A stretch of 64,000 nt of DNA, from assembly GCF_026151205.1 (NCBI RefSeq), contig NC_087075.1, positions 4,890,858 through 4,954,857 of the forward strand, in the 5' to 3' direction. A program made the position numbers and the translations under genes. Shown here in pieces: positions 50,415 to 60,838 of the stretch; the first letter of the stretch is position 1, and the number at the start of each line of letters is the position of its first letter. The notes beneath the pieces were generated by a model. The model saw only the letters and a list, made by a program, of their open reading frames with translations. It had not been told where the DNA came from and did not search any database. Source of the stretch: Bolinopsis microptera (taxonomy: Eukaryota; Ctenophora; Tentaculata; Lobata; Bolinopsidae).

Positions 50415-52128
50415 CGTTCAAGGAATACAAGGAATCAAGGAATACAAGGAAATACAAATTTAAAATCTTGAGCTACCAATAGTAACTGTTAAAGATAATA
50501 AAACATATCATAAGATTTGAATTTTTATATTTAATTATAACTTAACTAAAGTGAAAAATAACGATTTGACATAAAATATTTGTTTTCAGTCGCCTTGGTA
50601 ATGCTGGAATGCTTGAGCCAGGTCCACTTTGCAGTTTGCACTCGTCGTTGCGCGAAAAGAAACAAAGCGGGTCAGTTGTTTTCAGTGTTCACTGTTCATG
50701 TACTGGCAGAGAGTCAACAAATTTCTTGCGGTTGTTAATAAAAAACACGTAGTGGCAAACCTAAGCAACGGTCTCTTTCGTGAGGTGGTACTTGACTTTC
50801 GTTCGTGCTAAGTTCAATGATTTCACTGTTGTTGCTGTGAATTTTGAGGACGTTTGCTCCAGGGATGACGTTGTGAACAGAATAAGGATGTCGCAGACGG
50901 TTTGATTGGATTTGATTCTGAGTGACTGGATCTTGTCTAGGGACTTTTCGCCTCGATGACAGCGTTAGGATCACATTGGTTAAGAGTGGTCTTCATTCTC
51001 ATAATACCAGAACTAAGACTATATTGCACCAGGAGCATATTCGCTCGTTCACGTGGAGTTTGATTTATCGGCAGTTCAGATTGCGAGTCGTGTGCACTGA
51101 TCGCGTCTTGTGATATAGACGGTCTGCTATTTAATGACACTTCTAGGTAATACTCTTTGTAAATTTGGATTTTAGGTCACGATCCGAATTCTAATTTCGA
51201 GAAGTGTTTGATACAGGACCCCAATATTCTCTAAAGTTACATTTCAAAGTTTTTTGTAATGAGTGTTGGTGTGAATATTTTTACTCCGATGGGTTGGTGT
51301 GATTGAGGAGGAATTCGTTTCTTGAAAACCGTTGTGAATTAAGAAAGTCCTCTTTTGGTGGTTTTGCTGATACTCGGGTTTCTTTCGAAAAGGTAAACTT
51401 GGAGTGATGTTTTGAGTGTGCGGTAGGCTGTGACATGATCGGTTTTTTTGGGTTAGAGGGAACAATGGGTCTAGCGCGAGGACAGGCTCCAAAACCCTGT
51501 ACCAGTCCAATTTTCATGTTCATCTGTTCTTTGAAAGCTAAGGAGACAAGGGAGTTATCTTTGTGATTTTTCAGGACGTTGGCTTTATTTGAGGAGTGAG
51601 GTTGAATTACATTCATAGTTAATGGGTAGCGGCCTGACTCACCCCAGGACGCCTGCGTTGCAGGCTTTACGATTTACCCCCAGTGACCATTTAAGAAAGT
51701 GAAGAAGGTGAACTTTTGTCTGTTCAGGAAGGCTAATATTCTTGAGGATATAGTTTGAAATTTTGTTTTTGTGTCGCATCCATATTGAGATCGGCTTGTT
51801 TTTGGTTATGTGTTTTATGATAGCCTTGTTAGGTGTGTAACTAGGCGCTTCCGTTAAGAACGATAGGTTTATAAGACCATCAAAGAGTGTTGTTAGAGAG
51901 CGGAATGATTATTTGGATTGTTTACTGAGCTTTTCATGGCATAAAGTGCACGGCATGGCTTTCTTTCTGAGCTCAGTTCGGGCATTTGTGATGTGCCGGA
52001 TTTGTGTATTTCGATTCCTAGATAGCAGTATGACTCGACTTCTTCTAACAAGTGATCACCAATTTGAGGGGAAACCGGCTGATAAGTATCAAAACGGCAT
52101 TAAATATTCGGAAACTTTAGGGATGTCA
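50415..52128 (-). mobile_element. 5'-truncated non-LTR retrotransposon, RT C-terminal domain
   Basis: Minus-strand frames in order: YCYLGIEIHKSG (about 52070-52035), LPEQTKVHLLHFLKWSLGVN with NRKACNAGVLG (about 51740-51640), a C-terminal region 51281-51616, and 50937-51140. The LGVN-KASNA-LGE-GRYPL type block is characteristic of the RT C terminus of many LINEs. Several frameshifts make it inactive. The 3' end has ATTCCTTGT repeats near 50415-50450 and is shared with 35805-36105. It abuts the left edge of duplicated copy 2. Confidence 0.78.
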
Positions 52129-52494
52129 GTTTGTATTTGTGAGATGAAGTAAATTATATTCTCTAACCGATGGTCCAGCCTCTTGTTGAGAAAGTGATAG
52201 AGCGATAGCTAGATCAAGCTCCTCTTTCTCTTTTAGTTCCAACTCTTTCTGTTTCCTCTTCTCATCGTTCTCCGCCTAAAACATAATAGAGTTAAGATTT
52301 AATTTAAAGGAAAAGAGAACAAATATTTAAAATATTATGTATTAAAATACATAACTTTGTATGTATGTACTGAAATAGCCCTGTAATAATATTCATTAGC
52401 CACATTTTTATGTCAGGAGATATCCGCGTCTAAGGTTACAACTAAAGATGCTATCGCTAGAGATATCGTCCGATTCATTCACAGATGTCGGGAG

Positions 52495-53574
52495 ATGACC
52501 TGTCTGAAGTGCAGCACTGTTTATGTCCCATTCTCCTCTACCAACAACAAGAGTGTAGTCACGTGCCACTTTTGCCATACACCCAGTCATCTTGGGTGCT
52601 ACACAGACTCGGAATTAGATCCCGAAGCCGGGGTAGTCTTTGTCTGTCCTCCCTGTTTAGGATCTCCCATCCCTCCTATACATGTTGCTCCTCCTCCAGA
52701 ACCAGAACAGACAGCTGACCCTCTCGCTTCTCCCGCAGCTGAACATCCTGACTCTCAGTCTAACACGGAGGCGGTCCGTGAACCAGTGGTTGAACGCCAC
52801 AAAAGTAATAAAACACTTCTATATGATCGCTCCAAGGCCGTTTGTCCCTTACTCCTCGAAGGGAACTGCCCCCACGGTATATCTGGGAAAGGCTGCACCA
52901 ACTACCATCCCCCATGGTGCTTCAAGTTCCAGAACAACGGCAGAGGTGGCGAACGGGGTTGCCACATTGCCGACGACAGATGCACATATTTCCACCCACA
53001 GCTGTGCCAGAACGCTGTGAAACAGGGTATCTGTCTAAACAAACCGTGCAAGAGGGTACATATCAGGGGTACCATCACCAACAAGAAGAACCTCAAGTAC
53101 GCCAAGAGAGGAAGCCAGACATCATCCTCATCCTCTTCCCAGCAAAACCGCCAACCTCCTAAATCTAACGAGAATAGAGAAAGATCCCAGACTAGGGACA
53201 ACAGTGGAACTGGATACAGTTCAGGTAGGAAAAGGACGGAGAGTAACACCTCAACTCCATCCAACACTACCGGGGCGAACCGTAATCGGACAGTTAGCTT
53301 CAATGAAGCCCACGTTTCTGAACCCAGCCAGGATTTTCGGAATCACTACTCCTCGATGAAAGCGGACTTGACCAAAGACATTGCTGCAATGATCCAGTCT
53401 TCTCTCCGCGATCTCCTACGATCTCCACAGGTACTCCAGAACCTTCAGCACCAGGACCTCCTGTATCCCCCACAACCTTCCCTGAACCATCACCTCTCCT
53501 CCCAGCAGCGCCAGTACCACCCAACACCTCCTGTCCCAGACTACATTCGATCAGGTCACCACTCACTCCTGTGA
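52495..53574 (+). CDS. LINE ORF1: PHD-like and CCCH zinc-finger protein
   Basis: 359 residues, starting at ATG 52495. Residues 3-54 form a PHD-like Cys4-His-Cys3 pattern (CLKC, CHFC, HLGC, CPPC). Residues about 121-184 hold several Cys/His clusters of CCCH type (CPLLLEGNCPHG, CTNYH, CTYFH, CLNKPCKRVH), followed by a basic Ser/Asn-rich region and a Pro/Gln-rich end. Such ORF1 proteins bind the element RNA. The last 250 bp overlap the ORF2 frame. Confidence 0.85.
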   Translation: MTCLKCSTVYVPFSSTNNKSVVTCHFCHTPSHLGCYTDSELDPEAGVVFVCPPCLGSPIPPIHVAPPPEPEQTADPLASPAAEHPDSQSNTEAVREPVVERHKSNKTLLYDRSKAVCPLLLEGNCPHGISGKGCTNYHPPWCFKFQNNGRGGERGCHIADDRCTYFHPQLCQNAVKQGICLNKPCKRVHIRGTITNKKNLKYAKRGSQTSSSSSSQQNRQPPKSNENRERSQTRDNSGTGYSSGRKRTESNTSTPSNTTGANRNRTVSFNEAHVSEPSQDFRNHYSSMKADLTKDIAAMIQSSLRDLLRSPQVLQNLQHQDLLYPPQPSLNHHLSSQQRQYHPTPPVPDYIRSGHHSLL

Positions 53575-56573
53575 AGAGTAATCTTCCGATCTCCAACGCA
53601 TTCCTCCTCAACATCCAAGGAATGAACCCTGGTATCACCAACCAGCGATGGAAAGTGAAAGCCCTCCAAGAGTCTATCAGCTCCAACCCGATCCACACTC
53701 CCTTCTTCACCTTGACAGAAACCCACCTCAAGTCCTATCACTTAGATGCGGAGGTTCACATCCCAGGTTATACCTGCTACCGAGCGGATCGTACCAGTCG
53801 AGCTTGTGGTGGAGCCGCTACCTATCTCCACAACTCCATCACAGCAGAAGAAACAAAGTCCTTCTCAAACTCCTACTGTGAACTCGTCGCCATCTACAGT
53901 AAAGAAGCTAACATCGTGATAGCGGGCATTTACCGGCCCCCTTCAGCTCCTTTTGACAAGTTTGATGAATGCCTCTCTACCCTCCAACAGTTCATCAACG
54001 GAATTCAACGCACCCCTGTACTGCACATTACAGGAGACTTCAACCTACCCTTCATCAACTGGACGAATTCTTCTATCGACTCAGGATGCAGTATCTCCCT
54101 TTCAGACCGACAATCAGCCCTAGCACTTCTGAACTTCAATGAAGAATGCCTGCTCCAACAAGAGGTCCTCGAGCCAACTCGCAAGAACAACATCTTAGAT
54201 CTCGTTTTCTCGAACGACTCTGACTCGATCCATAGTATCTCTGTTACCAAGACAGAGTTATCAGATCATGACATTGTGAGCTGCACTCTCCTCAATCCTG
54301 AACTCCTCCTCCCCTCGCAGTCTCCGGAACGGCCAGGGTTCACCCCCTCCTGCCTCCTTGATGATATTAACTTCAACTCTGCAGACTGGGATGCTATTAA
54401 TGCAGAACTAGTAGAAGTAGACTGGGCTTCTATCACTGACCCAAGCAACGATCAGGATACAGCTTGGACATTGTTTGAAGACAAGGTAGCGTTCATATGC
54501 TCTAAGCACACTCCCTCGCGCAGCAGAAACATCCAAGTGTCCTCATAATCCTCCATTCCCAAGTCCAGAAGGGAACTTATTCGTAAGAAGCGCCGTCTTA
54601 ATGCCAGGATCAATGCTATAAAGCATGGTATTAGAACTCCACGGAACAGCGTTAAACTCGATAACCTCAACAACGAACGTGCTAACATCGAAATTCTTAT
54701 GAAGGAAGACATCAAACAAGAACGGCTCCGACAGGAGATAGTTGCGTTAGCTAAGATGAAGATCAATCCCAAGGCGTTTTATTCTTACGCTAAGAAATCG
54801 GCTAAGTTCAAGGCGCCTGTTGGACCTCTCGCCGATGCTGCTAACAACCTCCAGTGCGATCCCACTGTTATGGGCAACATCCTCCTGCAGCAGTACCAGA
54901 AAGCCTTCAGTAACCCTGAAAACGTCAACCCCGATAACATCCCTGACGAAAAAGGGCATACAGAAGAACTCTCCGACATCACCTTCTCGGTTGACGACGT
55001 CGTTAGTGCTATCAAGGAAACAGGGAGGTTCTCCGCTCCAGGACCAGACAAGTTCCCTGCTCTCATCTTGCGGGAATGCAAGGACGCTCTAGCTCCCACC
55101 ATAGCCATGCTCTGGCAGCTATCTTTTGATACTTCGGACATCGCTGAGATGTTCCGCTCCCAGAGTATCATCCCTATCTTCAAGAAGGGGAGCAAGGCTT
55201 TAGCCGCTAACTACAGGCCGGTTTCCCTGACCTCTCACCTCATCAAACTCTGTGAACGCATCATGCGCAACCAGATGGTCAACTTCCTTGAACGCAACAA
55301 CATGTTCAACCCTGATCAGCATGGTTTCCAAAAAGGCAAGAACTGCCTCACTCAGCTTCTCCATCACATCGAGGATATAATCTGCGATCTCAACCTCGAC
55401 AAAAATGCTGACGTGCTCTACCTCGACTTCAGCAAAGCCTTTGATAAGGTTGACCACAAGATTCTTCTCAAGAAGATCCAGGCCTTTGGTATCCGTGGTA
55501 AGCTCTACGACTGGATAGCCAGCTTTCTTACTGGCAGAAAGCAGCATGTTATCGTGGATGGGGTCATGTCCACGATCATCGATGTCATCAGTGGGGTTCC
55601 TCAGGGTACTGTCCTAGGTCCCCTTCTCTTCCTCATCTACATTGACGACATCTTCTCCGTTGTCAAGCACAGCAAGATCAAAGTGTTTGCAGATGACTCG
55701 AAGCTCCACAAAGATATATCTTCCCATATCGATCGCATCCTTCTCCAGGAAGATCTTCTCTCGGTTGTGAATTGGGCTGATGCTAACAACATGGAGCTTA
55801 ACGAGGAAAAGTTCCAGCTTCTACAACACGGCAAACTACCAGACTTGAAGCAGCCCTACATCCTACCATCTGGAGAGACTCTTAAGGGCTCTGACCACGT
55901 GAAGGACCTGGGTGTCTATATCGACCCAGACCTCAACTGGCGCACTCACATAGCGATGAAGTCTGCCAAAGCCAGAAACATGGCTAGCTGGGTGTTACGC
56001 ACCTTCATCTCCAGGGATGTAGCGACCATGATGCTCCTGTACAAGTCCTACGTACGATCTCATCTGGAATACTGCTGTCCTCTGTGGTCTCCTCACATGC
56101 AGTGCGAAATTATCAAACTCGAAGCAGTTCAACGATCCTTCACTGCTAAAATCCAGGGTCTTGGAAGTCTCAACTACTGGGAACGCCTCCGTCGCCTGTC
56201 TATGTACTCCCTTCAGAGGCGGCGTGAGAGATACACTATCATCATAGTTTGGAAGATCTATAACAATCTCGCTCCAAACAGTATGAACATCAACTTCCGC
56301 GAGACCTCACGATACGGAATTACGTGTATACGACCACTAGGGTCCTCCAAGTACAATAGTGTCAATAACCTGAGGTTCAACTCCTTTGCCTCTAGAGCCT
56401 CTGCACTGTACAACGTGGTCCCTCCTAGCATCAAGTCCCTCCTAACCTTGACCACTTTCAAACCTGCTCTTGATGCTTTCCTCAATAAATTCCCTGACAC
56501 TCCACCAACACCTGGGTACACTGGACAGAACAGGAACTCAATGCTGGAGTGGGCCGGTGGCACATGTCTCTGA
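53571..56573 (+). CDS. LINE ORF2: EEP endonuclease + reverse transcriptase, one nonsense codon
   Basis: Single frame except TAA at 54546-54548. The endonuclease part (53571-54540) has LNIQGMNP, TLTETHLKS, GIYRPPSA, ITGDFNLPFINW and SDHDIVSC, the apurinic-type EEP motifs. The RT part (54699-56573) has NYRPVSLTSHLIK, QHGFQKGKNCLTQ, DVLYLDFSKAFDKVDH, SGVPQGTVLGPLLF and the catalytic FADDSK. The frame is open upstream to 53322 without an ATG; the first in-frame ATG is 53622, inside the endonuclease, so translation probably depends on ORF1 (-1 shift or re-initiation). Total about 1,000 residues. Confidence 0.9.
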
Positions 56574-56775
56574 CGTGCTACTACTTGGCGATGGAGATGC
56601 AAGACATTCTTGGCCTGGTAGCACTCTAGCTCGGAACCCAACCCAAGTAACCCAAGTAAGTAAGTAACACCAAACACACAATTAAGATCACTTAAAAACG
56701 GCTCAAATTCCATGTTCCAAGTTGCGTTCACTGCTCGAGCAAAAGAAGCGAAAAAATGTAAAATGACCATATAAG

Positions 56776-56820
56776 GGTCATTTTATTTGTCACCTGATTC
56801 AGGTGACAAATAAAATGACC
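56776..56820. repeat. 45-bp near-perfect palindrome
   Basis: GGTCATTTTATTTGTCACC and its inverse, with GATTC at the centre. It lies in the HGS copy 2 intron; copy 1 has a related but non-palindromic sequence at about 24765-24820. Confidence 0.8.
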
Positions 56821-57069
56821 ATAAAAAGGCATCAGGTGACAAGTAAAATACCTGAGGATTGACAGGAGGTTGCCGGCCAGAAGCAGCAGCTGCAGCGATG
56901 GTTGCTGCAGTAGCCGGAACTGCGCCAGGAGCTGCAGCTGCTGCTGCCTCCTTACTCTTACTTCCAACTTTACTGGCACAGATTGAGCAGACTCTCACCT
57001 GAAATAAACAAGAACATTATATAATAATATATCAACTTTAAACTGTTAGTAAAGAGGGATATTATATAG

Positions 57070-57630
57070 GGGGGGGGGGGGGGCAACGCCCCAAAAGGCC
57101 CCGATTTCTAGGGCCCTTTTTGGATTTTCGATATTTGTAGGGCCTTTTGGGGCCCTAGAATTAAATTCAATTTCATCAAGTTTGATATATGCTAAGTGCT
57201 TTAATGATATTATCTGACTACTTGCACAGTACTTTTATGTTTATTTGAGTGTATTTACATGGAGATTATGGTCCATAAACACTATCAAATAGTGGTCAGG
57301 GTCAAAAGGCCCCAAAAAGCCACGATTTCTAGGGCCTTTTTGGATTTTCGATATATGTAGGGCCTTTTGGGGCCCTAGAATTAACTTCAATTTCTCAAGT
57401 TTGATATATGCTAAGTGCTTTAATGATATTATCTGACTACTTACACAGTACTTTTATGTTTATTTGAGTGTATTTACATGGAGATTATGGTCCATAAACA
57501 CTATCAAATAGTGGTCAGGGTCAAAAGGCCCCAAAAGGCCCCAAAAGGCCCCGATTTCTAGGGCCCTTTTCGGATTTTCGATATGTGTGGGGCCTTTTGG
57601 GGCGTTGGCCCCCCCCCCCCCCCCCCCCCC
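57070..57630. mobile_element. 561-bp MITE with poly-G/poly-C ends
   Basis: Begins with about 17 G then CAACGCCCCAAAAGGCCCC and ends with the inverse then about 22 C. Flanked by TATATAG on both sides; copy 1 has one TATATAG at this place. The interior is two direct repeats of about 230 bp (57090-57300; 57300-57540) rich in GGGCC(TTTT)GGGGCCC palindromes. No ORF. Confidence 0.85.
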
Positions 57631-58254
57631 TATATAGCAACTTTAAACTCTTACAGCATTTTTTGGAAGACTAAAGGTATAGTAATCTAATAAAACGTTT
57701 TTATCTAAAATGTATCATTGTAACCTCTTTCTCGATGCCAAAGTGAGGTAGAGGCAAGCGCTCAGCAGTACACTCCGCGCAGAATATCTGACCACAGTTC
57801 CTGCAGTGATGTTTGCGCTTGGTGATAGTAAAGAGCTGTCGGCAGAGGTGACACATTCTACCATCCTCCCACTCTGGTGCCTGGTATTGTGGTGGTAATT
57901 AAAGACCTATTTTAACGTAATTAAGCGATTAGGACAATTAGAAATCCGATTAACCGGGGGTGGAGAATTGACTTGATTTGTTTGTGACATTAAATTTTGC
58001 AGTTGACCCACAAAAATAACGCCCGTAATCTAAGGGGTCGACGACACATTCCTTTCCTATATTTTTTTCGAATTTCCTGACCCAATAGATCAGATCTAAT
58101 TGGTGATCTAAATCAAATACAGAATCTAGATCACGTACAGGAAGTTAAATGTTCTCTTCGATATTCCTGACCCAATAAATCACATTACACATACGGTGTA
58201 CAATTTGCACGAATTCCATTTTCTCATGACTTTTATGTTTGTTTATTTTCTGTT

Positions 58255-58641
58255 GGATAAATAGTTCAAGGGGGCTATATTTATGAGTCGCATTTGAACT
58301 TGATTTCTCTTGGAGAATTTCTCTTTACACTCTTAACTTGCGAACAAATTGAAGCAGCAGACTTTAGGCTAGAAACTTTATTGAATAGAAATAATCATTC
58401 CACGTAACTACGTCTTCTTCAGTTCTGTGATAAATTTGTTAAACATGTGTAAAAGTTAACGACGGAAAGAAATTTAAAATAACATTAAAACAAAAACGGA
58501 GAAATAAAATTTACGAAATATGACCCAAAAAATGTAATTGCAAAAAATTCAAAACAAAAAAAAATATACGACAAGAAGAAATGTAAGCTAAAACAACTAA
58601 ATACTGTACTACTCATGATACTATACTAATTAGTAAACGTC
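58255..58641. mobile_element. 387-bp retroposon with 12-bp target duplication
   Basis: Flanked by TTATTTTCTGTT / TTATTTTCTGTC; the empty site is in copy 1 at about 26345. On the minus strand it contains 'actgaagaagacg' followed by AATAAAG, a layout also seen in 3' ends of Penelope-like elements; that link is weak inference. No ORF. Confidence 0.7.
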
Positions 58642-58790
58642 TTATTTTCTGTCGAGTTCAACTGTCTTGCAACTCAGTTTGTAGATTATATATTCGGATA
58701 TATCCACACTATTTACACGTACAACGTGATATTATTTTCAATGCAGTGTGTACAACACCAACTACACCGATCAATTGCCAAGCTGCGAAA

Positions 58791-59006
58791 CATTTATTTA
58801 TTATTATTACATCGTGATGGCAGGGCCTACTCTCATGCTGTCTATAGATGATGATTAACTCTGAAAAACAGGTAGAGCAAGGCACGCGATATGTCGAGGT
58901 TCTGGGATCATTCCCCAGTTGTCCCCAGTTTTTCAGAGTTAATCATCATCTATAGAGAGCATGAGAGTAGGCCCTGCCATCTTGATGTAATAATAATAAA
59001 TAAATG
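58791..59006. mobile_element. 216-bp foldback element (copy 2)
   Basis: Same element as 26494-26709, with a few base changes; it shows the foldback was in place before the duplication. Confidence 0.75.
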
Positions 59007-59146
59007 TCTTGCAACTTCACAATATATTAAGGTATGTACGGGATATCTTTGTAATCAAATTTATATCGACTGTAATTGAAAACGTATCATATTTTTAAGG
59101 CCAGGTTACTTGGAGGAAATCAATTCTTCGTGACCCAAGTTTCGAG

Positions 59147-60785
59147 ATGTCGTATAAATTTGTAGTGTTCGTTTTTATAACTGTCGTTATAACGGTTAAA
59201 CCGATTCATGCTGCTTCGGATACAGGTACGTGTGATATGTAATTTGTAATTTGTAATTTGTATTTGTAATATTAATATTATCATGTAATCTGTAATTTGT
59301 AATTTGCTTGTGTATTTATCTACTCATTGGCCACATTAGCATGATATACTTCATCATTTACTTTATTTTAGAGGAGATCGTGAGGACTGATTATCTAATC
59401 TCCAACTGCAAGCTTTTAGTGTTAATAAGATGTGGTCCTTTCGAATTCAGACTCGCTGCAAAGACCAGAAGTATTTGCTGACTGAAACCTCCGTTTTAAA
59501 GGTGTTAGGTGTAGTATTTTTCAGTATGCTATCAAATTTATTTCAGTGGTTCGGTACGGAATAACTTACTTCATTGGAGATCACCGGTACGCACGAACTA
59601 GAAATTCTCAGTATGTTAAAATAAAAGGAACTAACGGAGAGACAGATGAAATGCTATGTCAGGAAAACTTCTATGTTAACAACCAAGATGTTTTGTGTGT
59701 TTTTGAGAGTTATGTTGACATAGGGGAGTATATATGTGTGTCGTTGAGGACTGGAGGAAGTGATGGACTATTACTTGCTAAGGTAATGTAAACAACCAAG
59801 TGTTAGATGATTTTATTAGCTAGCTTGTAAAAACGTGAGCTTACGGTCTCATGGTCAGTACACATCCACATCTGCCCAAGTTTGATCATTTTCTGTCAGT
59901 CAAATAATATCAAATCGTAATCCTAGTTATGTCAGGAGGGGGTTTTCAGAAACATATTCAGTGATACAACGGGTAGTTTGTTAAATGTTCCTCAATCAAC
60001 TCAGGTGAAGGTGCAAATAGACGGTATAGAGGCTGACACGATTATGCCTCAACACGATGAAGATTACATAGGTCTGGACGATGGTGAAACTATGGAATTC
60101 TGCTTAGAAGGTAAGCATTCAACTACCCTTCATTTCCCTCTTTTCTTTTCCCCATTCTCCTCCATCAGCAAACCAGATCTGGGGCTGTAAGTCCCAGATC
60201 TGGTTTGACTGTATTAAACTATTAAAGTAAAAGATGCTACATCTTGAAACAAATTACAGAATAATAAAGGTAATTTTAATTATGTTATTTTTCCTCATCA
60301 ACTTTATTTCAGTGGTTCAGTACGGTATAACTTACTCCATTGGAGATCACCGGTACGCACGAACTAGAAATTCTCAGTATGTTAAAATAAAAGGAACAAG
60401 CGGAGAGACAGATGAAATGCTATGTGAAGCAGACTTCTATGTTAACAACCAAGATGTTTTGTGTGTTTTTGAGAGTTATGTTGACATAGGGGAGTATAGA
60501 TGTGTGTCGTTGAGGACTGGAGGAAGTGATGGACTATTACTTGCTAAGGTTTTGTAAAGCAAGATGTGTAAATAATGCAAATGACGCCATACATTTTTAA
60601 GCGATTTATTTATAACTAAGCAGATCTGAGCACGCATCTATCCAAGTTGCCAACTTTTCTAAATTATAAATGAACCCAGGTGAAGGTGCAAATAGACGGT
60701 ATAGATGCTATCACGATTATGCCTGACGACGATGAGGATTACATAGGTCTGGACGATGCTGAAACGAAGGAGTTTTGTTTAAACG
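59147..60785 (+). CDS. Secreted PLAT-like protein, copy B, 3' end lost
   Basis: Exons 59147-59225, 59547-59782, 60005-60110, 60313-60548 and 60680-60785, each the same length as in copy A and open. It has the same signal peptide (SHAAS) and two domains. Domain 1 differs from copy A at a cluster (TNGETDEMLCQENF). The third intron is short here because the 4.1-kb element is absent. The last exon of copy A (32804-32877) has no counterpart, as homology ends at 60838, so the gene is truncated or uses an unknown end. Confidence 0.68.
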
Positions 60786-60838
60786 GTAAGAAAAAGTTAC
60801 TTCTTTTCCTAACCTCCTTTCTAAACCAACGCTATAGT

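Larger units (their letters stand above)
52416..56666 (+). mobile_element. Full-length CR1/L2-group LINE, 4.25 kb
   Basis: Inserted in the UIM-linker intron of HGS copy 2; copy 1 lacks it. A 5' UTR of about 80 bp, ORF1, ORF2 and a 3' tail of CCCAAGTAA and AAGT repeats fit CR1/L2-type elements, which end in short tandem repeats rather than poly-A. About 45 bp of the target present in copy 1 (about 24607-24652) are missing at the junction. One in-frame stop in ORF2 (54546-54548) is the only clear lesion, so the insertion is young. Confidence 0.88.
52150..57880 (-). pseudogene. Partial HGS copy: UIM, linker and FYVE exons
   Basis: Exons 57725-57880 (FYVE, same length of 156 bp), 56852-56998 (linker, 147 bp) and about 52150-52275 (UIM, ELDLAIALSLSQQEAG). 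All three are open. No VHS exons are found to 64 kb and no coiled-coil exons follow, so this copy is a fragment unless the assembly has put two alleles in series. The UIM exon here is better preserved than in the main gene. The LINE 52416-56666 sits in the intron between UIM and linker. Confidence 0.8.
52129..60838. repeat. Copy 2 of the duplicated segment
   Basis: Direct-orientation duplicate of 24341-27928 plus 32049-about 32683. It contains three HGS exons and five PLAT-like exons. Copy-specific insertions: 52416-56666 (LINE), 57070-57630 (MITE), 58255-58641 (retroposon). Similarity starts at 52129 against LINE sequence and ends near 60838. Confidence 0.88.

Noticed and set aside
54747-55547. 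Minus-strand ORFs in the LINE
   Set aside because: Antisense shadows of the intact RT frame.
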